This document shows positions 30,641 to 41,967 of a DNA stretch of 64,000 nt, piece by piece. A model generated the notes under the pieces. That model did no database searches. It was not told the origin of the DNA and was given only the letters and a program-made list of their open reading frames with translations. The translations under genes and the position numbers were made by a program. Source of the stretch: Porphyra umbilicalis (Eukaryota; Rhodophyta; Bangiophyceae; Bangiales; Bangiaceae); the NCBI GenBank assembly GCA_002049455.2, contig KV918893.1, forward strand, positions 62,001 to 126,000. The letters are read 5' to 3'. Within the stretch, counting starts at the first letter, position 1; each line of letters opens with the position of its first letter.

Positions 30641-33600
30641 GCCCGAGACGCAGGTCCGACCGGGACGGCCGCGGACCGCAAGTAGATGGGAGCCGGCTGC
30701 ACGATACGCGGACGCAGGAGCGCAGGGTCGACGACGGGGGAGGCGGCCAAAAAGGCCAGCGACGTCGATGGAGACGACGCAAGCGCACACTAGCTGCACC
30801 ACCCGCGCACGCACGCAAGCAGCGCCACCCGCCGAGACAGCCCCCCAACACGGCTCAGTCGTCGCACCTGCAGTGCTATCACACGGGGACGCGATGACCA
30901 TGAGCGCTGTCGGCGGTCGGCAGCGAGAGGGGTGCGCACGGTAGCGGCGGGCCGACGAGCCCAAGATGGCGCCCCGACCAGCGTGTGGCAGGCAGCGGGG
31001 CGGGCGGCGAGCGGCACAAACAACGACGTCGCAGTGACAGGCCGTGTGGTGGCCGGCGCGCGGTGCGGAATGCGACGCGCCGCGCCGCCAGCGCGCGGCA
31101 GCGGTCAGCACAAAAGTGCTAGGCAGCAGCTGCTCAACTGTGTCCCCGTTGGGTGGGGGGGGCGGCGAGGAACCTAGGAAGCGAAGGCGCCATGCAAGAG
31201 AGGCAAGCAGCGGAAAGGTACTGGCCCAGAGTTCAGCTGTGCTCGGTGAGGATCCAACCGCCTCCCCAGGTCGCCCCAATCGTGGCGTGCTCGGTTGGTC
31301 TCGCCGACGCGTGGGTGAAGAATGGCAGGGATCCCACCCGGCCGCGCCGCCACTGGATGGGGACATGCCTAATGGGATAAGGGGGAAACGCCATCCCGCG
31401 AAGGGCGAGTCCCTCCGAGCTACACGCCCGGCTGCCGCTCGCGAGTGAGACGCGGCTAGTCGTCAAATTGGCATAACTTGGATTCCAACGTGGTTGCACG
31501 CGCCAACGACGGCGCACAACGCCAGCCACGGCGCGCTGTGCCTGCCCACACCACCCCGAGGAGCGTACGCCCAGCCAGGAGGTGGCTCTCTGCTGTGGCC
31601 GTCGGGGGACTGCTGTACTGCGGCCAACCCACCAAAACTGCCAATCAAACCGCAGCCCCCCGCGCATGGGGCCCGTTTCGCCCCCAGCCGCCCCGCTGAG
31701 GGCGCAGCGAGCCAGGGCCCGCGCCCGGCCGAGGACGCGCGGTGGTCCGGTCAAGACCCCCACCTGCGACGTCGCATTTGAGCGCGAGCGAGATGCGTTT
31801 AACCCCGCAGGGACCCGCCCGAGCCACGTCAAACGGAATGCCGCTACGCAGCTGGAGTGCTCGGACAGGCGCTGCCGGGACCACGCAGGGACTTGTAAGC
31901 GCCACTCACAGGGCCGGGCCGACGGGCCACGAGGCCGCAACCAACAGCGCAGCGACCCGTGGCCACGTTCCGCTCCTACTTTCTCGCCGGCCGCGTGGAG
32001 GAAAGCGGTGCTCGAGGACGGACGGCTGCCTTTTCCCTGTCCCCCCCGACGCCTCTGGTGCTCCTACTACTTCTCCCACGATTGCTGTGTGGGCAGTCAA
32101 CCACAGAAAATTCGTTCCGCGGCGGCCGTAGCGCTGCGCGGACGCCAGCATACATCGAACGATGGCTGACACCAACGACGCTCGTGTGCAAGGCTCTGCC
32201 GAGCGATCCTAATCCGTGAGAGGCGGGGCAGGTGGCCTGGATGTCACCCGCCGCTGCAGCGAGGGAGAAGAGCTGCGTGTCTTGGTTGCTCGGCGCTGTC
32301 TGGCAAAATGCTCCGCCGCGTCCCAGGTTCCTCGTCCCTCCACGAAGGTGGGTAGACACCGGGTGGGCCAGCTTCCTCGTCGTACCGGGGCCTCCTCAAC
32401 GGAAGAAGAAGTCTTGTGCTCGCCCAGCACCCCCTCGATTGACAGGTAGAGACTGCCCTGGCCTGGCACTCGCCCCCCCCCCCCGGTCTTCCCCAGACCG
32501 CCTCCAACTGTGCACGCCCTCTCGTGACTCCATATCTACGGACTCGTTCCCAATGAGATTAAGTCACCGTGAGCCGGGGGAGTGCGTGCGTAGACGTGCC
32601 GCCTTGCAGCCAGCACACAGTGCGTATTTTCCGCCCATCCATTGGCCCGGAACAAGCCGATCGCCCCGTATCAGTGCCGGCCGGCCCAGCGAACAGCCAC
32701 ACGGTTGTTGCAACGGCGAGGGCCTGGGCTGGCGCTCTTGCTCGTCCGCCGCGGAGGGTGCAATTCCAGCGCCGGGGTGGAGCTGTTGAGGCAGACACTT
32801 GGCCAACCACCACAGGGCGGTACGGTTCCTCCACCGTGTCCGTCGTTGCCCCATCACGCCTCGCTGGGACTGACGACGCACGCGCTAATTAACGCTGGTG
32901 CGTGGGCGGCGTGCTCGTCCGCAAGCGAGTCTGTCTGGCTCAGAGGGTACCCCTTCCTCCCCCCCCCCCACGTGCTCTAGCCGTACACCGCGCCAGGAAC
33001 TGAATGGCTGCGACGACGGGTTCTCCCTCCTCCCTCCAAGGGGCTCCGAAGACGGGTTTCCCAGATGGGCCCGACGAATACCGCGTCGCAAAGGTGTGGC
33101 CGATGGGGCCGCTCTTCTGCACGTCACCTCACCCCGACTCCTGACTTTGGACGCGTCGCAAGCGGCGACGGGTGGTCGTCGTTGGTGCCGGCGTACCGAG
33201 TCTCTGAAAGGGCCACTGGCAGCCACCATTCGCTTCCCATGAGAGGCGATCGCTCTGCCGTGACTGGGTACAGTTGGAGGAGGAAAGAGGGGGGGTTGGG
33301 GGAGTGGTTCCCCGGGTCCGCTGCGTCAGGCCGGCGGCCACCGACTTGTTTGGAGCACGAGTGAAGGAAGGCAGCTTAAACTCTTGGCCAAGTATTTGTC
33401 CTAGTGGATTGGCAGTGGAGCCTTGACGCCGGTCGGCCCCTCCACTCTGTGGCGGGCGCCGTCATCGGCAAGCAGGCCGGCCCGCCGTCGTCGTTGGCAG
33501 CGTGGGGGACGGCGAGGGCCGACTTGCGGTACCCCGGCGTGCCCGACCACCCAAAACAGGTCGTCAGCGCCTCCTTCCCGATGGGCTGGTGAGGCCACTG

Positions 33601-33900
33601 CTCAACGCGCGGCGGACAGCCGCTCAGTTGCAGGCGCCCACAGCCGCTGGCGATGGGGGTCGGCCTGTGTCCTCACTGCTTCAGCGGGACACCGGACAGG
33701 ACCGAGACGCGTCTGCCGTCGAGCGCCCGTCCAGTTTGGGCCCACCCGCTGGCACTCACCCCCACCACCCGCCAGTTGACACCTGGCGGCCCGGGTAAAG
33801 CTTGGCGCCACCGCTACGCGGCGGCGCTTGATCACGGCTGATCAAGCAGCTGGCGCCGTCGGTCACTGGGCAGCTGAGAGCAAGAAGACTCTCGATCACT
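30641..33900. other. GC-rich intergenic region, no supported gene
   Basis: Many overlapping ORFs of 60-235 codons on both strands, all Arg/Pro/Ala-rich as expected from GC content, and none with motifs. The upstream control region of the zinc-finger gene should lie at its left end. No repeat or RNA gene was supported. Confidence 0.4.
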
Positions 33901-35442
33901 CTAGCTAGCGAGCTGATAGTTGACGAGAAACCGAAGTCCGGCCCGCTCAAACAGACCCAGTGAGACCCATAATACTATTCGGTTTGATGTGTGGTCACAT
34001 GCGTGTCTCGAGGAGTACAGATCAGAGGTGGCAGGTGACTCTTATTTGATTATGTTCATGGTGATTGTGATGATTACGTAGAATCATTTTACATCCGGGG
34101 GCTGATGATTAAAATCACATGGGCATGCAGTGGGCTGTACAGCTGGGCTTACATGAAGGGGGCTACAAGATGATAGAGACAGCTGGTTGGCCTGCCAATA
34201 TGAATATTCAAGCTGTTTACTGGCTCTTTGGCAAGTTCACGACTGTCATTCGTGTCAACAATGCTATGGACATGCACTGCTCCACTCACACGGTACGCTT
34301 CTACAGATGGCAGAACTGGCAACGAGCAAGGTAGTCTGATGCTTCTGCGTGCAGGGAAGAGTGAAGACAGAGTCTGAGCGAAGCGATAGAGCGCCGAAGA
34401 GCACCACATGCATATGAAGACAGGCCTTTGCAGAAAAAGCCAAGGGTGCCAGAGCATCAGTACACAATTGCCACATAGCATCGTACACAGTATATCTGAG
34501 CGAGGTTGCCAGGTCTGGTCGATTCACGTTAGCCCGTAGTTCGTTTTCCAAGGCCCGTGAAGCGATTGGAGCGCAGGAGGACGCTTGGTCAAGGCCACGG
34601 CGTCGTCTCGAGCAACCGCTCAGACCAGATCTGAGTCACACTACCAAGAAGAACATGTTGCTTCAGCCCCACTATCGTTTCTCACCATCAGTTGCCGCTC
34701 AGCAGCGGTGCACGCCTAGTCAACAGGCAGTGTTCCTGCTCTTCTGGGGTATACAACGATTTACGGGCCTTGGTTGGCTGCTCCGTCCCATTGTGACAGC
34801 TCATTGGTCACAAGTGAGAGTGTGAGATCGGGCATATGTCTTTTCAAGAGGATGGCAACGTGGCACAGTGGCAGGCTCTCACTGACCTCTCCGGCGCGTG
34901 CGCGAGGAGTTTTGGCCATGCTGCGCCTCGAAGTGCAGCCTGCTTGGAACCCCTTGGCCTTCTCGCAACTTGCACAGATTCGGGGGCAAGTCCAACACGA
35001 GATGGTCCTACTCATGTCCACAGGAGTGAAAAGCCCCTTTGTCCAGAGATACATTGACTAGCCGAAAGAGAGACCTATGGTCAGATAGCCAGACTGTCTC
35101 CCAATGCTGAAAACAGCCTAGATAGTTGGAGGGTGTACGAGCAGGTCGGCGCGTTGGGGGCTCCGCTGCGAATCCTGTCGGTCTCGCGACAAAGCGCGAG
35201 CGCCATGGGTCGCTCAGAAAGCCGAGACACACGCCCGCGATCGTGTCCACTTGTCGGCGGAAAATTGCCGTCGGCCGTGTGTGCGTCGTCCATCGTCTCG
35301 CACAGTCTGCAATGTGCGCTCGCCTGATGAGCGGGGCCGACGTGGCGTCAACAGGCGCGGCTGGCGGTGGTGCCTGCCGAGGCTCATCTTCTTCTCCCCC
35401 CCCCCCCCCCCAAACCCTCCTGCTGGAACAGCTTCTAAATTT
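33901..35442. other. AT-richer intergenic region, no gene seen
   Basis: From about 33950 to 34500 the sequence is much richer in A and T than its surroundings (for example GTGATTGTGATGATTACGTAG). Short ORFs only. A C16 run lies at 35396-35411. Confidence 0.4.
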
Positions 35443-35772
35443 AGTGTCTATACTACCATGAGCTAGGATCAATTGGTCAAGAAAAAGGATCATTTGATAC
35501 GGTTAGGAAATCGTCGATTCCAGCGTTTCTTCATGTGAGAATGGCCGATCTGGTGCCTACAAACTCGCTTGGTTGCGCTTCCTCGCGTATCCATACGGAT
35601 TTAAAGCATCAGCCCAAGGTTGGTGGGGGGGCAACCACCTCAGCCTGGCTGCTACGAAGAGACCCGCTCTTTATGCACCAGGCAAGCCCGTTCTGGCTCG
35701 CCCGACGTCGACCACCTCCCTCCCCCCCCCTCCAGAAGACATGTAAACAGCGATTTAACCGTGCAACACCGC

Positions 35773-36340
35773 TCAGTCGCACTCCACCGCCGGGGGCGGC
35801 GCACCAGCCGCCACCGCTGGCGCAGCGGCGACGGGCGCGGCGGCGGAGTCATGCAGCGCCGACGGTGGCCGTCCGGCGGCGGGTGCGGCTTGCGGCGGCG
35901 GCGGCGACACCTCATCCCCTGGCGGCGGCTCGGCCGGCCGCACAGCTGCAGCAAGCGGGTCTCCGGCACCGTCCCCCCCCCCCCGTCAGCGCCACCGGCG
36001 GCGGCGGCCCGACCGTCCACCACACCACCTCGACGCGCACAGCCGCGACCGGCCCGATCGCCGCCAGGTCCGCGTCGAGCGCGCCCAGGGCGGGGGCGGC
36101 GACCCCCCCTCCCCCATACGCGTGGAGGAGTCACTGAAAGTCGAGGCACGCCACCCGCACTGGCGCCGCGAGCGTGTCGCCCGGCCGGGCGGCCGCCACC
36201 ACCGGGTTGTCGAGGTCAAAAACGGCGGCGGGGGGCGGAGGCGGGGCCGTCCCCGCCGCCGACGCGCCCGCCGACGCGCGGTGGCGGCGCCGCCGCCGAG
36301 GCGGGACGCTGTGAATTGTATCTGTATTTCTCTGTGTCAC
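35773..36340 (-). pseudogene. Unknown ORF remnant with one in-frame TGA
   Basis: On the minus strand a frame reads protein-like sequence on both sides of a TGA at 36131-36133. Before it are AVFDLDNPVVAAARPGDTL and VRVACLDFQ; after it are LLHAYGGGG, LGALDADLAAIGPVAAVRVE and VVWWTVGPPPPVAL, then a Pro/Ala-rich tail to TGA 35773. The TGA may be a CpG mutation of CGA. The sequence AATTCACAG just upstream (about 36312-36320) could be an intron acceptor. The opposite strand is Arg-rich and looks like a shadow. No family recognised. Confidence 0.4.
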
Positions 36341-36646
36341 AGCTCCTTATGCGATATGATTTGGCATGAGCACTGCAGACCTAGCACAGAGGGTGGGCAC
36401 ACGAACGAAGGCCATGAACCCGCACGCGTGCATAGGCGCCGGGCGGGGTGAGGCTGGACCCGCTGGACGAGACCGCTGCTGCTACTTTACGGAGCGCACA
36501 GCGGCCATGTGGGCGGTCCTCGACCCTCATCTCAGCCCACTTCATCGCACCAGCGCCACCCTCACAAATCTGCGCTCTTTGCTTGTGCGCCAGCCTTTTC
36601 TCTCTCCGACAGCCCCTGCAGGCACACCCCTCTGACGTCTTGGGCA

Positions 36647-37380
36647 CTACCTCACCAAACCCACACCATGGGCTTCGTCGGCCTCACGGGCGCCCGCCGC
36701 CCAGCCTTCGGCCTCACCGGCGCCGGCTGCCCAGCCGTCGGCCTCACCGGCGCCGGCTGCCCAGCCGTCGGGCCTCACCCGGTCTGGGGGCGACAGGGGG
36801 GGGTCCCTCTTGGACTCGGATTCGGAGGGGGCGGGGGGGGGGGGGCGGCACCCCCCGCGGACCGCGGGGGCTGGGCGGCGGAGGCTCCCCGCGGCCGACC
36901 GCCATTGAATCGTGGGTCGGTCCGGGGGCCGGAGGCGGCGGCGCCGCCGCCGCCATCCACTGGTCGCCATACTTCACACTGTCGACGGCGACCGAGTCGA
37001 CGGCGGCGAGCACCCTCCCCGCCGGCGGAGGCGGCTGGGGCGAGCGCACCGGTGGCGGCGCGGCGGGCTTTTCCGACACACCCCCGCCGTTGGGCGGCGG
37101 CGGCAGTGGCGGCGGACACGGCGACGGCGGCGGCGGCGGCGGCGGCCCGCCGCCGTTCCCCGGTCGGCACGCTCAAGCGTCGAAACGAGGCCCGGCGGAC
37201 TACACGGCGGCTGCGGCGGCCCGCCGCCGACGCCGTGGTCGGCGCGCTCAAGCGTCGACGCGCGGCCTGGCGGACCGCACGGCGGCGGCGGCGGCGGCGG
37301 CGGTGCGTTCCACCGCCCCGCTGCCTCCGTGGGCGCTGTCGACGGCACGCGCGGGGGCGGGGCGTTTTGTTTCCCGACCT
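36647..37380 (-). pseudogene. Proline-rich repetitive protein remnant
   Basis: The minus-strand reading moves between frames at C/G runs (36825-36842, about 37134-37147, 37270-37300). Visible parts are two copies of a STLERAD-containing Pro-rich unit of about 75 bp (37163-37310), the segment LAAVDSVAVDSVKYGDQWM, and a C-terminus made of three GWAAGAGEAE-type repeats of 30 bp (36690-36770) before TGA 36647. It may be a secreted or structural low-complexity protein, but no signal peptide was identified and coding status is uncertain. Confidence 0.35.
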
Positions 37381-37490
37381 CCTTGTTGTTTATTCTAACA
37401 ACGGAACATGAGTTCTCGAACGCCCCCCCACCCCACTTTGGCGCCTTCATGTGTCTTCTCTGACATTCTTCCCCCCACTATGGCGCCTCG

Positions 37491-38740
37491 TCACTTTGTT
37501 TCTCTCCTCTTGCGTCGTCGGGCCCGCTTGCGAGCCTCGGCGTCGAGATCCGCGTCCAAGTCGCGCTGCGTGCGCCCCGGCGTAAAGCCCAAGGCGCCGA
37601 AAGGGTCTGCGATGCGCAAAGGCATGTTCTCCCAGTACGTACGCACACGTATCACTCTCACGGCCAAAGACTTCTCCTTTCGCGTGGCCGCGCCCGCATA
37701 GCGGCGCGGCAGCTCGTGGTGCTCTGCTAGCCACTTCTTCCAGTCGTTGTACACCGCCATCGTGGTCCGCTCAGTGTCGCGAGCACGGGAGCGTTCCTCC
37801 CACGTAGAACCGATTGCCGTCAGCTGGCGACCGAGGGCCGACTCCTTGCCCAATGGCTTGCCAGTTGTACCCTTGTTGCTCTTGCCTACGCGATCCGCGT
37901 CGAGTGCCAGAACATGCGCGAAGATGCCGCCCGCGTAGTCGGGGTTGCACATGGGTTCTTCGCGTAGCCTCGATGACGTTTCGACAATGGTGGGTAGAGG
38001 CGTCGCCCGCCCGATGCACCCCCCCGCTGGAGGCGATCAGTGCCTTCTCTGCGGTGTAGGTGCGCCACGCGCATCGGACGCTGAGACGTGTCGGGTCGTC
38101 CCACCTGCGGATGATGAAAAAGTAGCAATCGTCAGGATGGAGGACGGCGCGCCAAATGAAGCTACGTCTCACGGGGCGGCGGAAATGGGGAAGGCGGGAA
38201 GGGGGGTCCCACGTCGACGCCCTGGAACCGTGCTGTGACAGGCGCGCCATACCGTCCATTGAGTGCCCATTTTACTCCAGGCACTGGCCGTCCCTGAAGC
38301 AGAATATGGTGTAGACAACGACAGCATGCCACTTCGATATGAGCGGCTCTTGTTCGATGGCACTGGGGTGCTCCACACCCCAGCCCGGCGCGACGTACGG
38401 CCCCACGGCGCGGTGCACCACCTCACGCTTTGTCAGCGTACGTCGCCATATCTCTCTCCGCCGGTCGGGTGGAGGAGCGCTGCCTCTCAACGAATTTATC
38501 GCATCGCACTTGGTGGGCTCACCGAGGCCGAAGAAGATGGCCCCGTTGCGCAGGTACCCATCGCTCGCGCCGACGCTCCCTTGCCGCCAACCTCGCCGCC
38601 AAAGTCCCCGGGCTCCATGTCGGGTTCTGGTTCTGACGTCGCCGTGTTGGTGTTGTCTTCACTCGAGCTCCACTCTGCCCCGCCGTCGCCGCCATACTCC
38701 TTGGGCTCCTAGGCAAAGTCTGACACCGCAGCCGTGTCAA
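37491..38740 (-). pseudogene. Unknown minus-strand gene, 3' part, probably decayed
   Basis: Good protein-like sequence runs from about 38740 to TGA 37491. It includes an acidic linker (SEDNTNTATSEPEPDMEPGD), DGYLRNGAIFFGLGEPTKCD, VVVYTIFCFRDGQCLE, FIWRAVLHPDDCYFFIIRRW, then HVLALDADRVGKSNKGTTGK and a Lys/Arg-rich tail. A 54-nt segment (38275-38222) with GT...AG ends removes a TAA and keeps frame, so it is a plausible short intron. Breaks remain: TAG at 38711, a frame change near 38560 and another at the G7/C7 tract 38019-38025. No family recognised. The minisatellite at 38880-39255 could be its 5' coding repeat. Confidence 0.45.
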
Positions 38741-38879
38741 TAGATACTTCCACGTCCAAGTTGGGCGCGTCGGCGCCGCCGACGACAACGCGCGGCGGCC
38801 TTGGCGAAGCGCGACCGAGTCACCCTCCCCGACCACAGGGACGGCGGAGCCTTGTCGGCTGCCAAAAGAAGGAGGGCAT

Positions 38880-39255
38880 CGGCCGCCCTCGGGGGCGGCG
38901 GTGGCGTCGAGTTGACCACCGTGCGGCGGAGGGCGTCGGCCGCCGTCGTGGGAGGCGCCTGTGTCGAGTTGACCGCCGTTGGGGGGGGCGGCGGTGTCGA
39001 GTTGACCGCCGTGCGGGGGAGGGCGCTGGCCGCCGTCGTGCGAGGCGGCGGCGTCGAGTTGACCGTCTCGGCCGCCATACGGGGGAGGGCGTCGGCCACC
39101 GTCATGGGAGGCGACGGCGTCGAGTTGACCGCCGTGCGGGGGAGAGCGTCGGCCGCTGTCGGGGGGGGCGGCGGCGCCTAGTTGACCGCCATGCGGGGGA
39201 GGGCGTCGGCCGCCGTCGGGGGGTGACGCGGTGTCGAGCTGACCGCTTCGGCCGT
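38880..39255. repeat. Minisatellite, about 55-bp unit
   Basis: About seven imperfect units containing GTCGAGTTGACCGCC and GGGGGAGGGCGTCGGCC. Unit length varies, giving Arg/Val-rich readings on the plus strand and VNSTPPPP-type readings on the minus strand. Either strand could be coding; the array itself is certain. Confidence 0.88.
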
Positions 39256-39379
39256 CATGTGAAGGAGAGCGTCAGAACCAAGATAAAAAGGGAATTCCCA
39301 AGCCCTCGGCCGTCGCAGCCGCAAGTATCGTGCTCTTCATAGCGTTTCGAAACATGAGAGTGTCACAGAGTGTGGCGTG

Positions 39380-40551
39380 ATGTACGTCCCCCCCTCCGAG
39401 GTAGACACTGGTCCAAAAGGCCAAGAACACACAACAGTCACCTCGCACCTGCTATTTCAGCTGTGCAGGTGATGCCAATACCCGCCACTCGGCAGCATCA
39501 AAAGGCGCCCCCGCGTCAGCGGCCATCAAGGCCATCCACCATAAAAACAGCGCCGCATGCCGCCTTTCCGTGGCGGTGTGCACCGCGAGACGGGCGTCGT
39601 CACGCGCACTCGGCCGGAGACTGTCCGTCATGCGCAACGTCGGCGGGCGCGCCGCACCGTCCACGCAACAGACGGTCTAGTGTCCCGATTCTCTGCTTCC
39701 ATCGTGGATGAGGACGGAAAACCGCCCCCATTCGACAGGGTTCAGCTGCGCCGACAGAGTCGACGGCGGAGTGCCCGTCAGGGACGACAAGCAAAGCTCC
39801 CTCTGCGCCAGTGGGACAATGGCCGGCCAGATGAATGTTGACACTCACCTACCGAAAGGAGCAGTGCCCAGTACACGCCTCTCACATGCCTACGCGTGGC
39901 CGTACGCGTTTAACACGTTGTCGTCGAGCCACCGGGAAAGCGTGTTCTTGGTGAAGATGGACGACATCGACGTCGCGATGTCGACGCCATTGACGACACA
40001 CTTCGTCGACGTTGGTAGCAGGGCAGGCACAGCCGCCCAGGGATCTTCATCCTCGATGATGAACACGGCGTCGTCTTCGCCCGCATCGCGGGACGCCCGA
40101 GGCGTGGGGGGGGCCTGCAAGGCGTAAGCGAACGCGGGGAAGGGGGTTTGCCAACATGCACTGCTGGCGTTGGATAAGAAATGGGGGAGGAAGGGGCAGG
40201 AAATGTAGTCAACAACCAATTTTCATCCATACAGTTGTTATACGCCCGCGCTGAGAGTCTCTGACGGACCGTCAGCCCCAGCGCACGATTGTGATGGGAG
40301 ACATGGGAGGTCGGAGCTTCGAGGTGCTCCCAGTTCCGCCACGCGGCATCGCGAGCGGCTGTGGCCGCAGCACGCCGGCGCCGCTGAGAAAAACGCTTGC
40401 GCTCGCGGCGCGCCAGCCTTCGCTCCACGGTTTGCCGGCCGTATCGCTTCTCCTCGCTACCTCCATCTCGCTCCTCACCACCCCCCTTATCTCTTGACCT
40501 CTTGGAAGTGGATGACCCGTCGGACCTCCAAATGTCTCGGTGCCTCTCCAT
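39380..40551 (-). pseudogene. Ulp1/C48-like cysteine protease remnant
   Basis: ATG at 40551 begins a charged, Arg/Glu-rich N-terminus (about 40551-40240). A likely intron ends at a CTTGCAG acceptor near 40119. The next exon reads EDDAVFIIEDEDPWAAVPAL and then LSRWLDDNVLNAY near 39900-39930, which resembles the conserved W-L-N-D-x-V-I-N-x-Y start of Ulp1/SENP SUMO proteases. Much further on, QVRGDCCVF near 39440-39470 resembles the Q-x-x-G-x-D-C-G-V-F segment with the catalytic Cys. The His motif is not clear (VEWGRFSVLIHD), and TAG triplets sit at about 39883 and 39462, so this is either highly diverged or dead. Identification is by motif only. Confidence 0.35.
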
Positions 40552-40819
40552 GGTTTGACAGTGCACTAGCGTCGGTACCATGGGATGCGGTAAGCGAGGA
40601 AGAGCAAGTCGATCTCGCACGGACGCCGTGCGTCGCCACGACGCGCTAGCGCGTGGTTATGACGCCTGGCGGTCGTCAGCCAGCTGGCCTCTGCCTGCGT
40701 TACCGAGGTCACGGGCCGTCTCACCCGTTTTGTGCGGCTGAGGGCACCGTGTTTGCAAGGAAGCAGCAGACGCATGAGGCCACCCTGCCAGGACACCCTG
40801 CCGACTGGCCTGGAAGGAA

Positions 40820-41067
40820 GAGGCCACCCTGCGGGCTGGCCTGCACGGACGAGGCCACCCTGTGGGCTGGCCTGCACGGACGAGGCCACCCTGTGGGCTA
40901 GGCTGGACGGACGAGGCCACCCTACTGGCTGGCCTGGACGGACGAGGCCACCCTACCGGCTGGCCTGGACGGACGAGGCCACCCTAACGGCTGGCCCGGA
41001 CGGACGAGGCCACCCTGCGGGCTGGCCTGCACGGACGAGGCTAGCCGGCAGGGTGGCTGAAGCCACT
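40820..41067. repeat. 31-bp tandem array, eight units
   Basis: GAGGCCACCCT starts units at 40820, 40851, 40882, 40913, 40944, 40975 and 41006, with a further GAGGC at 41037, exactly 31 bases apart. The unit includes GGCTGGCCTGGACGGAC. Since 31 is not a multiple of 3, the reading frame rotates between units, so it is unlikely to be coding. Confidence 0.95.
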
Positions 41068-41967
41068 GCCCGGCTGGGTTGCACGGCTGAGGCCGCCGCC
41101 AGGCCAGTTTGACTGTGTGATACTTGCACTCGCGGCTGTGTGGTGCGCCGGGATGCACTCGCGGATGGCGCGAACGTGTGACTAGACGCGCGCGCCCCCC
41201 CTGTGAACCGGGTGTATAAGCCCGGGATTGGCGCCGGCGGCGGCGGCGGCGCCTAGATTAGATGCGGGATGGATCCGGTCGGTTGCGCCGGTGTGCTTCG
41301 GCAGGAAGATACAGCATTTGATATCACACCCCCGATTGCAGCCTTCCTTTCCCGCCACTGTACCGTGCCGCCGTCACCCCCACCCACACGCTACTGGTGC
41401 TCCCCCCCCTCGCACCGTGGGTGCAGCACACCCCCACCGTGGCGGCCGGCTGGCCTCCGAGTTTGACTTTGTGGTACCTGCAGGCGCTGATTTTGATGCG
41501 TGTGGTGACATTAGAAGTGCGGAGGAAAGTGGGATGCTTGGCGGCGCGTAAGCGGAACTTTCGTACGGTGACGGCCGCGTGCGTGTGTGATGGGCGTCTT
41601 TCCCGAAGGCACCCAGCTCACTAGACTGGTGCTCCGTGCGTATGCATGTGTTCATGAGCCTCGTTTCTGTTTCTTTCTGACTCTTCGGCGATCTTGGTAC
41701 AGTTTTTTTGCTGCCCGCACTGCGCTTTGCACCCCCTGCTTGCCCATATGTGCGTTCCCGGAGGCGCTGGTCACAACCCTACTGAAAAGCGGGGTAGTGG
41801 CGGGAACTGAGCTGGCGCGGGCATGCTGCCTCCTCCAGGGGCCTGCCATAGGTACTTCCTCTCTCTCTGGGGCGAAGTGTAGCCCAACACCTTCTAGAAA
41901 ATGGCCCTCCCCCCCCGCCATGGACATCCTGGGCGTGGAAAACATTGACGCTCCCTGATTTCCCAAG

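Noticed and set aside
29621..31366. 581-codon minus-strand ORF taken as a whole gene
   Set aside because: Its 3' part reads through an intron of the zinc-finger gene; only the part from the ATG at 30640 to the donor at 29791 is kept as exon 1.
36131..36133. Selenocysteine codon
   Set aside because: No SECIS-like structure or selenoprotein family was recognised; a mutated CGA is simpler.
40820..41067. Coding repeat protein
   Set aside because: The 31-bp period rotates the frame with every unit, so no single repeated peptide is encoded.
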